Origin: Deltaproteobacteria bacterium
GTDB lineage: Bacteria > Desulfobacterota > Binatia > DP-6
Assembly (NCBI GenBank): GCA_005879795.1
Contig: VBKJ01000151.1
Coordinates: 1 to 59,460, forward strand
Direction of reading: 5' to 3'
Length of the DNA: 59,460 bases
Positions 17,745 through 25,860 of this stretch are shown here, one piece after another. A program made the translations under genes and the position numbers. Below the pieces are notes generated by a model. That model ran no database searches and was not told where the DNA came from. It was given only the letters and a program-made list of their open reading frames with translations. The first letter of the stretch is position 1, and the number at the start of each line of letters is the position of its first letter.

Positions 17745-19249
17745 CAGCCGCCGAACCGCTGCCGGAGCAGGCCGGTCTCGACCTTGTTGGCGGCGTTCCG
17801 CGGCAGCGCGGTCACGAACTCGATGCGGCGCGGCTTCTTGAAGCCGGCCAGCCGCGTGCCGGCGAAGGCGGCGAGCACGGCGGGGTCGGGGGCGGCGCCC
17901 GCGCGCGGCACGACCACCGCCGTCACCTGCTCGCCCCAGCGGGGATGCCGCGTGCCGATCACCGCCACGTCGGCCACGTCGGGATGCGTGCGCAGCACGT
18001 CCTCCACCTCGGCGGGCGACACGTTCTCGCCCCCGGTGATGATGACGTCCTTCAGGCGCCCGGTGAGGAAGAACCAGCCATCCTCGTCGCGCCGCCCGAG
18101 GTCGCCGGTGCGCAGCCAGCCGTCACGCAGCGCCGCCGCCGTCGCGGCACGGTCGCGGTAGTAGCCCGCCATCACCGTCGGCCCGCCGATCACGATCTCG
18201 CCCTCCTCGCCGGGCGCCGCGAGCGTGCCGTCGCCGCGCGCCACCGCGACGGCGACGTAGGGGTTCATGCGGCCGACCGTGCCCTCGCGCTCGAAGACGC
18301 TCGGGCCGCGCGCCATCGTGACCCCGTCGGTCGACTCGGTCTGGCCGTAGGCCTCGATGATCTCGGCGCCGGCGAAGATGTCCGCGAGCGCGCGCTTGGC
18401 CTCCATCGGCGTGGGCGCCCCGCCGACGCTCACCTTGCGCACCGTCCGCCGCACGGCGGCGGGCACGCTCCCTGCGTGCACGACGTCGAACACCATGCCG
18501 CCGATGAGCGGCAGCTCGGTGATGCCGTGGCGCTCGACGGCGTCGAGGACCGTGGCGAGATCGAAGCGCTCGAACAGGACGGCGCCCGCGCCCGCGAGCA
18601 CGCGGCAGAGGAGGTGCGAGACGAGCACGGGCGTGTGGGTGAGTGGGCTCAGGCAGGCGCCGAGCGCGTCGGCCGCGTCGCCGCGCGCCTGGCCGCAGGC
18701 GAGCGTGGCCCAGAGGAGGTTCTCGTGCGTCAGCATGACGCCCTTGGGCGCGCCCGTGGTGCCCGAGGTGTAGGCGATCGCGGCGAGCCGCGAGCGCGGA
18801 GCCGGGCGCGCCGTCCCGCGGCGGAGGAGGCGCGGCGCGAGCGGCGGCGCGGGCGCGCAGGCCCAGGCCGGAATCCCGACCGCCGCCGCGGCCTCGCGCG
18901 CGAGCGCGGCGTGCGCCGAATCGGCCAGCAGGCTGCTCGCGCGCGCGTGCGCGAGCAGCCGCGCCGCCTCCGCGGCCGTCGCCCGCACGCCGATCGGCAC
19001 CGCAACCGCACCGAGGCCCCAGAGCGCGTAGAGCATCGCGACCAGCGCGGGCTCGTTGGCCGCCAGGACGCCCACGTGCTGCCCGGCGCCGACGCCGCGG
19101 CGCGCGAGCCAGCGCGCGAGGTCCTCGGCCGCCCGGGCGAGCTCGCCCCAGGACACGTGCCGGCCCGCGAAGAAGAGGCCGCCCGCCGGGCCGCGGCGCT
19201 CTGCCTGCAGGCGGAGGAGCGCCGGCGACGTCGGCAGGAGAGACACCAT
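17744..19249 (-). CDS. Class I acyl-CoA synthetase (AMP-forming)
   Basis: About 501 residues from the ATG at 19249 (MVSLLPTSPALLRLQ); an upstream in-frame start at 19288 adds 13 residues without family support. Motifs: AYTSGTTGAPKGVMLTHEN, AYGQTESTDGV, RTGDLGRRDEDGWFFLTGRLKD, and catalytic Lys in LPRNAANKVETG. Note NAANK instead of the usual xxTGK before the lysine, a mild divergence. Located downstream of a binding-protein gene in the 22.4-16.2 kb operon. Confidence 0.9.
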   Translation of the reverse strand: MVSLLPTSPALLRLQAERRGPAGGLFFAGRHVSWGELARAAEDLARWLARRGVGAGQHVGVLAANEPALVAMLYALWGLGAVAVPIGVRATAAEAARLLAHARASSLLADSAHAALAREAAAAVGIPAWACAPAPPLAPRLLRRGTARPAPRSRLAAIAYTSGTTGAPKGVMLTHENLLWATLACGQARGDAADALGACLSPLTHTPVLVSHLLCRVLAGAGAVLFERFDLATVLDAVERHGITELPLIGGMVFDVVHAGSVPAAVRRTVRKVSVGGAPTPMEAKRALADIFAGAEIIEAYGQTESTDGVTMARGPSVFEREGTVGRMNPYVAVAVARGDGTLAAPGEEGEIVIGGPTVMAGYYRDRAATAAALRDGWLRTGDLGRRDEDGWFFLTGRLKDVIITGGENVSPAEVEDVLRTHPDVADVAVIGTRHPRWGEQVTAVVVPRAGAAPDPAVLAAFAGTRLAGFKKPRRIEFVTALPRNAANKVETGLLRQRFGG

Positions 19250-19303
19250 CCGTGCAGGGCTGTAGCCGCCGCGCGCACGGACGGTCAAGAGAGCTTCGCT
19301 TCC

Positions 19304-20398
19304 CTACCCGAGCTCGTGCAATCCCACGAACACGGTCCGGCCGCCCTCGATCCGCCGGATCACCAGCCAGTCGCCCTTGTAGGCCTTGTGGTCGTACGGC
19401 CCGAGGCTCATGTGGGTGCGCGGCCCGCCGTTGACGGCCGGGAGCAGGCGCACCTTCTCGAGGCCCTCCTTCACGCCGCGCGGCGTGAGCAGCGGCGCGC
19501 GCGCGAGGCCCTCGGCGATCAGGCGCGCGGTGTCGTAGCTGAGGGCGGTGACGGTGTGGTCGCGGCGCTTGCCGTGGCGGGCGGCGAAGCGGTCGAGCAT
19601 CGGCTGCAGGCGCGGGTTCTGCTCGCACATCTGGTCGATGCCGTGCCAGCCCTCGAGCGCCGCCATCCACTCGGGCTTCGCGTAGCAGAACTGGAAGGCG
19701 CTGGTCATGATGCGCGGCGGGTTCCAGGCGAGACGCTCGAACATCGGACCCATCAGGATGGTCGGGTAGCCGTAGCCGAGATACGCGAGGCAGTCGGGGC
19801 GCTGGTCGCGAACCTTGCGCAGCAAGCCCTCCAGGTCCTCGGGCACCTGCGTCGTGTAGGCCTCGATCAGGACGTCCAGGCCCGCGCGCGCGGCGTAGTA
19901 GCGGAAGTTGGACGCGTACTCGACGCCGCCGGGGCTCAGCTCGTGGATCATGCCGACCGTCCGGTGGCCCTGGCGGCGGATCCACGCCGCCATCATCGCC
20001 GCCTCCTCGGCGAGCCCGCCGTTGCCCAGGTTGAAGCAGAACTCGCCGTGGTAGCGGTCGGTGCCCGTCCAGGTGACGGCGGGCACGCCGGCCTGGTCGA
20101 TGATCGGAGCGAGGGCAAGCGAATTATCCGTGATGAGCGGCCCGATGACGCAGAGCACGCCCTCCCGCACCAGCTCCAGGTAGCCGTCGATCGTGTTCTT
20201 CGCCTCGAGGCGGGGAAGCCCGATCGCTTCCTTTACCACCAGCTCGACGGCGCGGGTGACGACCCCCTCCTCGAGCGCCTCGTCGAAGCCCAGGCGCAGC
20301 GTGGCGAGGAAATCCTCCTTCGTGCCCATGTCGATGTCGATGAGCACGCCGACCTTGACGGGGGCGAAGGGGAGGCCGTGGGGGAGCGTGCGCTTCAT
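19304..20398 (-). CDS. LivK-type (Peripla_BP_6) ligand-binding protein without signal peptide
   Basis: 364 residues with the branched-chain amino acid/amide-type binding fold: VKVGVLIDIDMGTKEDFL, VIGPLITDNSLALAPI, GHRTVGMIHELSPGGVEYA, YLGYGYPTILMGP, ALSYDTARLIAEGL. Family members are normally exported with an ABC transporter; here the N-terminus (MKRTLPHGLPFAPVKVG) has no signal peptide and there are no permease or ATPase genes nearby. The start overlaps the upstream PaaK-like stop (ATGA at 20395-20398), which fixes the N-terminus. A cytoplasmic ligand sensor or chaperone of an aromatic or acyl substrate is possible. Confidence 0.82.
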   Translation of the reverse strand: MKRTLPHGLPFAPVKVGVLIDIDMGTKEDFLATLRLGFDEALEEGVVTRAVELVVKEAIGLPRLEAKNTIDGYLELVREGVLCVIGPLITDNSLALAPIIDQAGVPAVTWTGTDRYHGEFCFNLGNGGLAEEAAMMAAWIRRQGHRTVGMIHELSPGGVEYASNFRYYAARAGLDVLIEAYTTQVPEDLEGLLRKVRDQRPDCLAYLGYGYPTILMGPMFERLAWNPPRIMTSAFQFCYAKPEWMAALEGWHGIDQMCEQNPRLQPMLDRFAARHGKRRDHTVTALSYDTARLIAEGLARAPLLTPRGVKEGLEKVRLLPAVNGGPRTHMSLGPYDHKAYKGDWLVIRRIEGGRTVFVGLHELG

Positions 20399-21162
20399 GG
20401 GACCTCCAGGACGGTTCCGGCCGCGCCGCACGGGCAGGGCCCGGCAGCGAGGCGCGCCGGCACGTCGCTCGCGTAGCGCTGGAGCGACGTGTCGAGGCCC
20501 CGCGCCGTCAGCACGAGCACGCCGTCGGCGATCTCGGCCACCACCCCGTCGTCGACATGGAAGCGCCCGGCGGTGCACGTGCCCGCGACGAAGCTCGTCA
20601 CCTCGGGCACGGCGAGCCACTCGCGCTGCCAGCCGCAGAAGCCCGCCGCCGGCGCTGCGGCGGCGCGTGCGGTGCGGGCGCCGACGCGGAGCCACACGAT
20701 GCCGCGCCACCAGGGACGCTCCGCAGGCGGCGCGGCGGCGAGAAACGGCGCGGCCGAGGCGTCGTCGAGGACGGTCACGTCGGGCGTGACGCGGTCGATG
20801 AGCTCCCACGCCTGCCGCGCCGCCGCGGCGCCGTCGACTTGCCCGAGCGGCACGTCGAGCGCGCCCAGCTCCTCGACCACGTCGCCGAGGAGGAGCGAGC
20901 CCGGGGTGGCGAGCGCGCCCGGGAGTGTGTTCGCGACCCGCATGCCGGGGGCCACGCCGAGCCGGGTGAGAAGCCGCGTCCCCGCCGCGCGCTCGCGTGC
21001 GAGGTCGGCGGCCGACCAGGCGAGGACGAGGAGCTCGACGCCGCTGCCGCTCACGCCGAGGCGGACGGGCGGCGCGGTGCCGGGCGGCCGGCGCGTGCCG
21101 TGCGGCGGGTGGGCGAGCTGGTCCCGCACGAGATCCGCGCGGCGCGTGAGCGGCGCGCTCAT
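20395..21162 (-). CDS. Short PaaK-like protein, probably not a functional ligase
   Basis: 255 residues, much shorter than the 400+ of PaaK. The C-terminal half follows the family order (FHVDDGVVAEI, GVLVLTARGLDTSLQRY, then PCPCG near the end). The N-terminal half has PaaK-like helical content, but neither a GTTG ATP loop nor a catalytic region can be seen. It is coupled by 4-bp overlaps on both sides (redoxin remnant and binding protein), so it is still translated in phase. It could be a substrate-binding or partner chain, or a decaying ligase. Confidence 0.6.
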   Translation of the reverse strand: MSAPLTRRADLVRDQLAHPPHGTRRPPGTAPPVRLGVSGSGVELLVLAWSAADLARERAAGTRLLTRLGVAPGMRVANTLPGALATPGSLLLGDVVEELGALDVPLGQVDGAAAARQAWELIDRVTPDVTVLDDASAAPFLAAAPPAERPWWRGIVWLRVGARTARAAAAPAAGFCGWQREWLAVPEVTSFVAGTCTAGRFHVDDGVVAEIADGVLVLTARGLDTSLQRYASDVPARLAAGPCPCGAAGTVLEVP

Positions 21163-21496
21163 GCGAGCGCATCGATCGCCCGCAGGACGTCCCGGGCGGG
21201 AGCGCGGACGCGGTAGGTGTCGGGCCGGTGGACCCAGCGGATCACACCCTCCTCGTCGAGGAGGAAGGTCGTCGACAGGAGGTCGCGGCCGTCGGTCGGC
21301 CGGCCGGTCACGAACGGCGGCGGCATGCCGTCACAGTGGCGGACGTGGAGGGCGTCCATGAGCGTCCCGTGGGGGTCGGAGAGAAAATGCGTCGATAGCG
21401 CGCGAGGCGAAAGGAGGTGAGGAAGTACAGCCCGAAGCCGCCGGCCGCGATGAGGGGAGGCAGGACCGCCGCCATCGTCGGCGCGTGTCTTAGCAC
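21159..21496 (-). pseudogene. Remnant of a membrane-anchored redoxin (frameshifted, core missing)
   Basis: Two pieces in different frames. From ATG 21496 one reads a membrane anchor (MAAVLPPLIAAGGFGLYFLTS, then FRLARYRR), as found at the N-terminus of some AhpC/TSA-type redoxins. From about 21390 the next frame gives a redoxin C-terminal half: HFLSDPHGTLMDALHVRHC, LLSTTFLLDEEGVIRWVHR, YRVRAPARDVLRAID. The thioredoxin core that would carry the active cysteine is absent between them. This looks like an internal deletion that also shifted the frame. The stop still overlaps the downstream start (ATGA). Confidence 0.6.
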
Positions 21497-21508
21497 GGTG
21501 ACGGGGGG

Positions 21509-22357
21509 TCAGCCGAGGAAGCCCGCGATCGCGTCGCCGACCTCCGCCGGCCGCTCCATGGGCGCGAAGTGGCCCGCGCCGGCGACGGTGCGGAGCGTGC
21601 CCGCCGGTAGCCGGCGGATCGCCTCGTCGGCCTCGGTGGCACCGAAGCCGGGGCTCCGCTCGCCGCGGATGACGAGCGTCGGCACGGCCAGGCGCTCGAG
21701 CAACGCGAAGCCGTCGGTCATGGGCGCGTGCGCGTAGACCTGCGCCTCGATCTCGCCCGGACAGCGGAGCTCGACCTGGCCGTCGGGACGGTCCGCCACG
21801 CCGTGATCGACGTAGAGGCGGACGAACTCCTCCTCCCAGGTCTCGAAGGGCATGCGCCCTCGCAGCGAGGCGAACATCACCTCCCGGCTCGGCCACACGT
21901 TGCGACGCTTGCGCGCGCCCGCGGCGAGCGGGTTGTCCCACGCGGGCTCGGTGACGTGAGGGGCGGAGACGAGCACCGGCTCGATCAGGACGGCGCGCGC
22001 GAGCCGCCGCGTCCCGGCGGCGGCTGACGCCGCCATCGCGGTGGCGCCCTTCGAGTGGCCGACGGCACGCACACCGTCCAGGCCGAGCACATCGAGGAAG
22101 CCCTTCAGGTCGGCGCCGAACGCCTCCCAGCGGTAGCCCGTCGGCGGCTTGTCGCTCTCGCCATGGCCGCGCTGGTCGAGGGCGAGGACATGATGGGTCG
22201 CCGCGAAGCGGCGGGCGTACGGCAGCCAGAGCCAGGCGTGGAAGCCGGTCGCGTGGAGGAAGACGAGCGGCGGACCGTCCCCGGCGAACTCGAGGTAGTG
22301 GAAGCGGAGGTCGCCGACGCGCACGTAGCGGTCGGCAGGCTGGGGCTCGCTCGGCAC
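21509..22357 (-). CDS. Alpha/beta-hydrolase
   Basis: 282 residues from GTG 22357 (no ATG fits; the start is provisional). Fold landmarks: PLVFLHATGFHAWLW (oxyanion region), VLALDQRGHGESDKP, the nucleophile elbow GHSKGATAM with Ser in G-H-S-K-G, late Asp/Glu region RGERSPGF, and catalytic His in GAGHFAPMERP. Typical of epoxide-hydrolase/esterase-like enzymes. It is the first gene of the 22.4-16.2 kb operon and divergent from a dehydrogenase 69 bp away. Confidence 0.88.
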   Translation of the reverse strand: MPSEPQPADRYVRVGDLRFHYLEFAGDGPPLVFLHATGFHAWLWLPYARRFAATHHVLALDQRGHGESDKPPTGYRWEAFGADLKGFLDVLGLDGVRAVGHSKGATAMAASAAAGTRRLARAVLIEPVLVSAPHVTEPAWDNPLAAGARKRRNVWPSREVMFASLRGRMPFETWEEEFVRLYVDHGVADRPDGQVELRCPGEIEAQVYAHAPMTDGFALLERLAVPTLVIRGERSPGFGATEADEAIRRLPAGTLRTVAGAGHFAPMERPAEVGDAIAGFLG

Positions 22358-22426
22358 CGCTCGGCGCTTAACCGGACCCCGCAGCTGTGTCAAAACGCGG
22401 GCGCGAATGCTACCAAGCAGGGCCGC

Positions 22427-23590
22427 ATGGACTTCTCGTTCTCCGCGCGCGAGCTCGCTTTCGCCGAGGAGGCGCGTGCCTGGCTCGAGGCGAACGTGCC
22501 GCCCGCCTGGCGCCGTGACCACTGCTGGTCGCGCGGCGACGATTCGCTCTGGCTCGCGATCGCGCGCGCCTGGCAGCGGAGGCTCCACGAGGGCGGCTGG
22601 GCGGCGATCTCCTGGCCGCGCGAGCACGGCGGCCGCGGCGCGACGGTCATCGAGCGCTGGCTCTTCGAGGAGGCGCTCGACCGCGTGGGCGCGCCGCGGC
22701 CCGCCGCCGGCGCCTACGTCGACCTGATCGGGCCGGCCATCCTCCGCCACGGGACGGAAGCGCAGCGCCGACGCTTCCTCACGCGACTCCTCTCCGGCGA
22801 CGACCTCTGGTGCCAGGGTTTCTCCGAGCCCGGCGCCGGCTCGGACCTGGGCGCGCTGCGCACGCGGGGCGAGCGGCGGGGCGACGCCTTCGTCGTGAAC
22901 GGCCAGAAGGTGTGGACCAGCTACGCCGACGTCGCCGACTGGTGCTTCCTCCTCTGCCGCACCGAGCCCGAGGCGCCGAAGCACCACGGCCTGAGCCTGC
23001 TCCTCGTCGACATGAGGAGCCCGGGCATCACCGTACGCCCCTTGAAGCAGATCACGGGCGACGCGGAGTTCTCGGAGGTCTTCTTCGAGGACGTGCCCGT
23101 GCCGGCCGAGATGATGGTGGGCGCGCCCGGCGCCGGCTGGCAGATCGCGATGGGCATCCTCGCGCACGAGCGCGGCCCGGTGTGGACCTTCACCTTCCAG
23201 CGCCAGATCCGGCGGAGCCTCGAGCGGCTGGTGAGGGACGCGCGCGCGCACCCGGCCGCGCGCCGGGCGCTCGCGGACCCGGGATACCGCCAGCGGCTCG
23301 CGCAGGCGCACATCGAGGTGGAGCTGCTCCGCCTGGTCGGCTACCGGAGCCTGACGCGCCTCCTGCGCACGGGGCAGCCGGGTGTGGAGAGCTCGATCGA
23401 GAAGGTGCTCGGCAGCGAGACCGACCAGCGCCTCCAGGAGCTGGCGATGGAGGTGCTCGGGCCGTGGGCAGTGCTCGACGACGAGCGCCGCCGCGCCTAC
23501 CTCTACTCCCGCTCGGAGACGATCATGGGCGGGACCTCCGAGATCCAGCGCAACCTGATCGCCCAGCGCATGCTCGGGCTGCCGCGGTGA
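22427..23590 (+). CDS. Acyl-CoA dehydrogenase
   Basis: 387 residues, complete: MDFSFSARELAFAEEARAWL, GFSEPGAGSDLGALRT in the FAD-binding middle domain, and GGTSEIQRNLI with Glu372. It is a standard homomeric-type dehydrogenase of the FadE group. The downstream membrane gene begins inside its stop codon (GTGA at 23587-23590), an odd partner for a dehydrogenase. ATG 22427 gives the family N-terminus; longer upstream readings are antisense to the hydrolase. Confidence 0.92.
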   Translation: MDFSFSARELAFAEEARAWLEANVPPAWRRDHCWSRGDDSLWLAIARAWQRRLHEGGWAAISWPREHGGRGATVIERWLFEEALDRVGAPRPAAGAYVDLIGPAILRHGTEAQRRRFLTRLLSGDDLWCQGFSEPGAGSDLGALRTRGERRGDAFVVNGQKVWTSYADVADWCFLLCRTEPEAPKHHGLSLLLVDMRSPGITVRPLKQITGDAEFSEVFFEDVPVPAEMMVGAPGAGWQIAMGILAHERGPVWTFTFQRQIRRSLERLVRDARAHPAARRALADPGYRQRLAQAHIEVELLRLVGYRSLTRLLRTGQPGVESSIEKVLGSETDQRLQELAMEVLGPWAVLDDERRRAYLYSRSETIMGGTSEIQRNLIAQRMLGLPR

Positions 23591-25161
23591 CTTCGGGCGC
23601 GCGCGGTCGGCCCGCGCAGCCGTCGCCGCTCCGCCGCTGGCTGGCGCCTCCGTTCACGGTGTTCGTGTTCCTGATCCACCCGTCGCTCGGCCTCTGGCGG
23701 CCCGGCGGGCTGCTCCAGGACCCCGGCACCGGGTGGCACCTCGTGACCGGCCGCTACATCCTCGACACGGGCTCGGTTCCGGCGCGCGACCTCTTCTCGT
23801 ACACCGCCGCCGGCCACCCGTGGATCGACCAGTCCTGGCTCTTCGACGCGACGAGTGCGCTCCTCGTCCGGCTGGGCGGCCTGCCGCTCTTCGCAACCGT
23901 CTCCGCGCTCGTCTACGCGTTCATCCCTGCGCTCGTCTTCCGCCGCGCGCTGCGCATCGGTGCGGGCCTGGCGCCGGCGCTCGGGCTCACGGTGCTCGCG
24001 TACCTGGTGCTCTGCTCGCACGCGATCGCGCGCCCCCACATCGTGACCTACGTGTTCTTCGCGCTCGTCCTCGAGCGGCTGGACGACTTCCAGACCGGGC
24101 GCCTGCCGGCGCGAGCCCTCTGGTGGCTGCCGCTCCTCGCGCTCGTGTGGGCGAACGTGCACGGCGGCTTCCTCGTCGGCTTCGCGCTGGGCGGGACGTT
24201 CGCGGGCGTGGCGGCGCTGCGCGCCGTCGTGCTCCGCGATCGCGAGGAACGGCGGCGGGCGCTCGTCCTCGCCGCCCTGCTGGCGGCGATGGGGCTCGCG
24301 ACGCTCGTGAACCCCCACGGCCCGCGGCTCTACACCGCCGTCCGGGAGTACCTCGGCCTGCGCTCGATTCGCTACTTCCACGAGTTCCAGAGCCCGGACT
24401 TCCTGGGCGGCAGCGTGCCCGTGCTCTCCTTCGAGGCGCTCGCCCTGATGCTCCTCGTCGTCCTCGGGCTCGGGGGGAGGAGGCTCGCGTGGGTGGAGGT
24501 GACGCTGCTCGTCTTCTTCCTGCACCAGGCGCTGCACTCCGTGCGGCACATGAACCTCTTCGCCATCGTGGCCGCACCGATCATCGCTCGGGAGCTCACG
24601 CCCTGGCTCGAGAGCCGTAAGCCGGCGCTCCGTGAGCGCTGGCGGGAGATCGCGCGCGAGCAGGCGGCGCTGCGCTCGCCGCTCGTCTACTTTCCCGCCG
24701 TGTGCGCGCTCTTCGTGGCGCTTGCCCTGGCGGGCGTCCTGCGGCTTCCGCACACGCTCGATGACCTCCAGCTCAGCCGTGGGGCGGCGGAGTTCATCGC
24801 GGCGCACAGAGACCGGTTCGGCCGGTCGTTCAACACCGACGACCTGGGCGGCTCGCTCATCTATCGCTTCTGGCCGGGGCTGCGGGTCTTCGTCGACGAC
24901 CGCAATGCCGTCTACGGCGACGACTTCATGATGGGCCGGTACTTTCGCGTCTTCTACGGGCAGAGGGGCTGGAGGAAGGTTCTCGAGAAGTACGGCGTGA
25001 CGGCCGCCGTGGTCGACCTGGGCGCCCAGTGCACGGCACTGCTGCGCACCGCGCCCGACTGGCAGCTCGTCTACGAGGACCGGCTGAACGCGATCTTTCT
25101 CCGGCGCGACGCGTCGGGAGCTATCCTCCCCAGCTCGACACGTCCACCCCGAGCGCCTTGA
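23587..25161 (+). CDS. Polytopic membrane protein (glycosyltransferase-like, unknown)
   Basis: 524 residues from GTG 23587. About nine to eleven hydrophobic segments fill residues 20-400, followed by a soluble tail of about 120 residues (FNTDDLGGSLIYRFWPG, VFVDDRNAVYG). The first extramembrane loop reads DPGTGWHLVTGRYILD then SYTAAGHPWIDQSWL. The same loop plan (D..W..vr.G..SYTAAGHPWI) recurs in the protein at 47466, so these are paralogues. The layout resembles GT-C membrane glycosyltransferases (lipid-linked sugar donors) but no named family is certain. The 3' end overlaps the convergent MerB-like gene by 41 bp. Confidence 0.7.
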   Translation: MTSGARGRPAQPSPLRRWLAPPFTVFVFLIHPSLGLWRPGGLLQDPGTGWHLVTGRYILDTGSVPARDLFSYTAAGHPWIDQSWLFDATSALLVRLGGLPLFATVSALVYAFIPALVFRRALRIGAGLAPALGLTVLAYLVLCSHAIARPHIVTYVFFALVLERLDDFQTGRLPARALWWLPLLALVWANVHGGFLVGFALGGTFAGVAALRAVVLRDREERRRALVLAALLAAMGLATLVNPHGPRLYTAVREYLGLRSIRYFHEFQSPDFLGGSVPVLSFEALALMLLVVLGLGGRRLAWVEVTLLVFFLHQALHSVRHMNLFAIVAAPIIARELTPWLESRKPALRERWREIAREQAALRSPLVYFPAVCALFVALALAGVLRLPHTLDDLQLSRGAAEFIAAHRDRFGRSFNTDDLGGSLIYRFWPGLRVFVDDRNAVYGDDFMMGRYFRVFYGQRGWRKVLEKYGVTAAVVDLGAQCTALLRTAPDWQLVYEDRLNAIFLRRDASGAILPSSTRPPRAP

Positions 25162-25846
25162 TGCCGGCGATGATGCGCTCGGGCTGGACGCGCGCGGGCG
25201 GCCAGTCGTAGCGCCACATGCGGTTCGCCGCCGTGTCGGCGACGAAACGCCGCGCCTGCTCGAGCGTGAAGAGGACGCCGCGGCGGCAGATCTGCCGCTC
25301 GTAGGCGTCGGCGTGCGCGGCGTCGGCCACGTAGTTCATGCTGTCGCACATGGAGATGATGTTGGTCGTGTTCCACTCGCGCGGGCTCGTGCTCACGTGG
25401 ATCAGGACGGACGGGGGTGTGTGCGACAGCACCTCGCCGTCGCGCGTGACGAGCGTGACCGGCGCGAGGCAGCACGCGCAGTAGGACTCGAGGCGCACCT
25501 CCTTGCCCGCGAAGGGCGGCATGCGCGAGAGCGCGACCGACTCCATGGCGCAGCCGGCGAAGCCGTGGAACCTGCCGTCGACGAACACCTCGACCTGGCT
25601 CGGGTAGCTCGAGAAGGGCTGCAGTTTCAAGAGGTTGCAGCTCTGGGTGGCGTGGTCGACGGTGCAGATGAGGCCCAGGTCGAGCTCGCGGTAGACCTCG
25701 ATCAGCCGCACGCGCGGGAGGCCCGTCGCCGCGTGGGCCGCGCGCAGGTTCGGGCCGTGGCCGTGCGCGCACCAGTACTCGTAGAGGAACTGGCGGAGCC
25801 GGAGGGCGTCGTCGCTGAACCGGAACTCGGGCACCTGCTGCGGCAT
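25121..25846 (-). CDS. MerB-like (alkylmercury lyase family) protein
   Basis: 241 residues. An N-terminal winged-helix-like part (about 10-60) precedes a MerB-like core: GCAMES places Cys99 and Glu102 where MerB has Cys96 and Asp99; SYCACC (121-126) gives three extra cysteines; SMCDSMN gives Cys167 as counterpart of MerB Cys159. In MerB the Cys-Asp-Cys triad splits carbon-mercury bonds. The Asp-to-Glu change and the lack of merA, merT or merR nearby argue for a different substrate. Last gene of the seven-gene operon. Assignment by motif spacing only. Confidence 0.6.
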   Translation of the reverse strand: MPQQVPEFRFSDDALRLRQFLYEYWCAHGHGPNLRAAHAATGLPRVRLIEVYRELDLGLICTVDHATQSCNLLKLQPFSSYPSQVEVFVDGRFHGFAGCAMESVALSRMPPFAGKEVRLESYCACCLAPVTLVTRDGEVLSHTPPSVLIHVSTSPREWNTTNIISMCDSMNYVADAAHADAYERQICRRGVLFTLEQARRFVADTAANRMWRYDWPPARVQPERIIAGIKALGVDVSSWGG

Positions 25847-25860
25847 GGCGTTTCCCTCCG

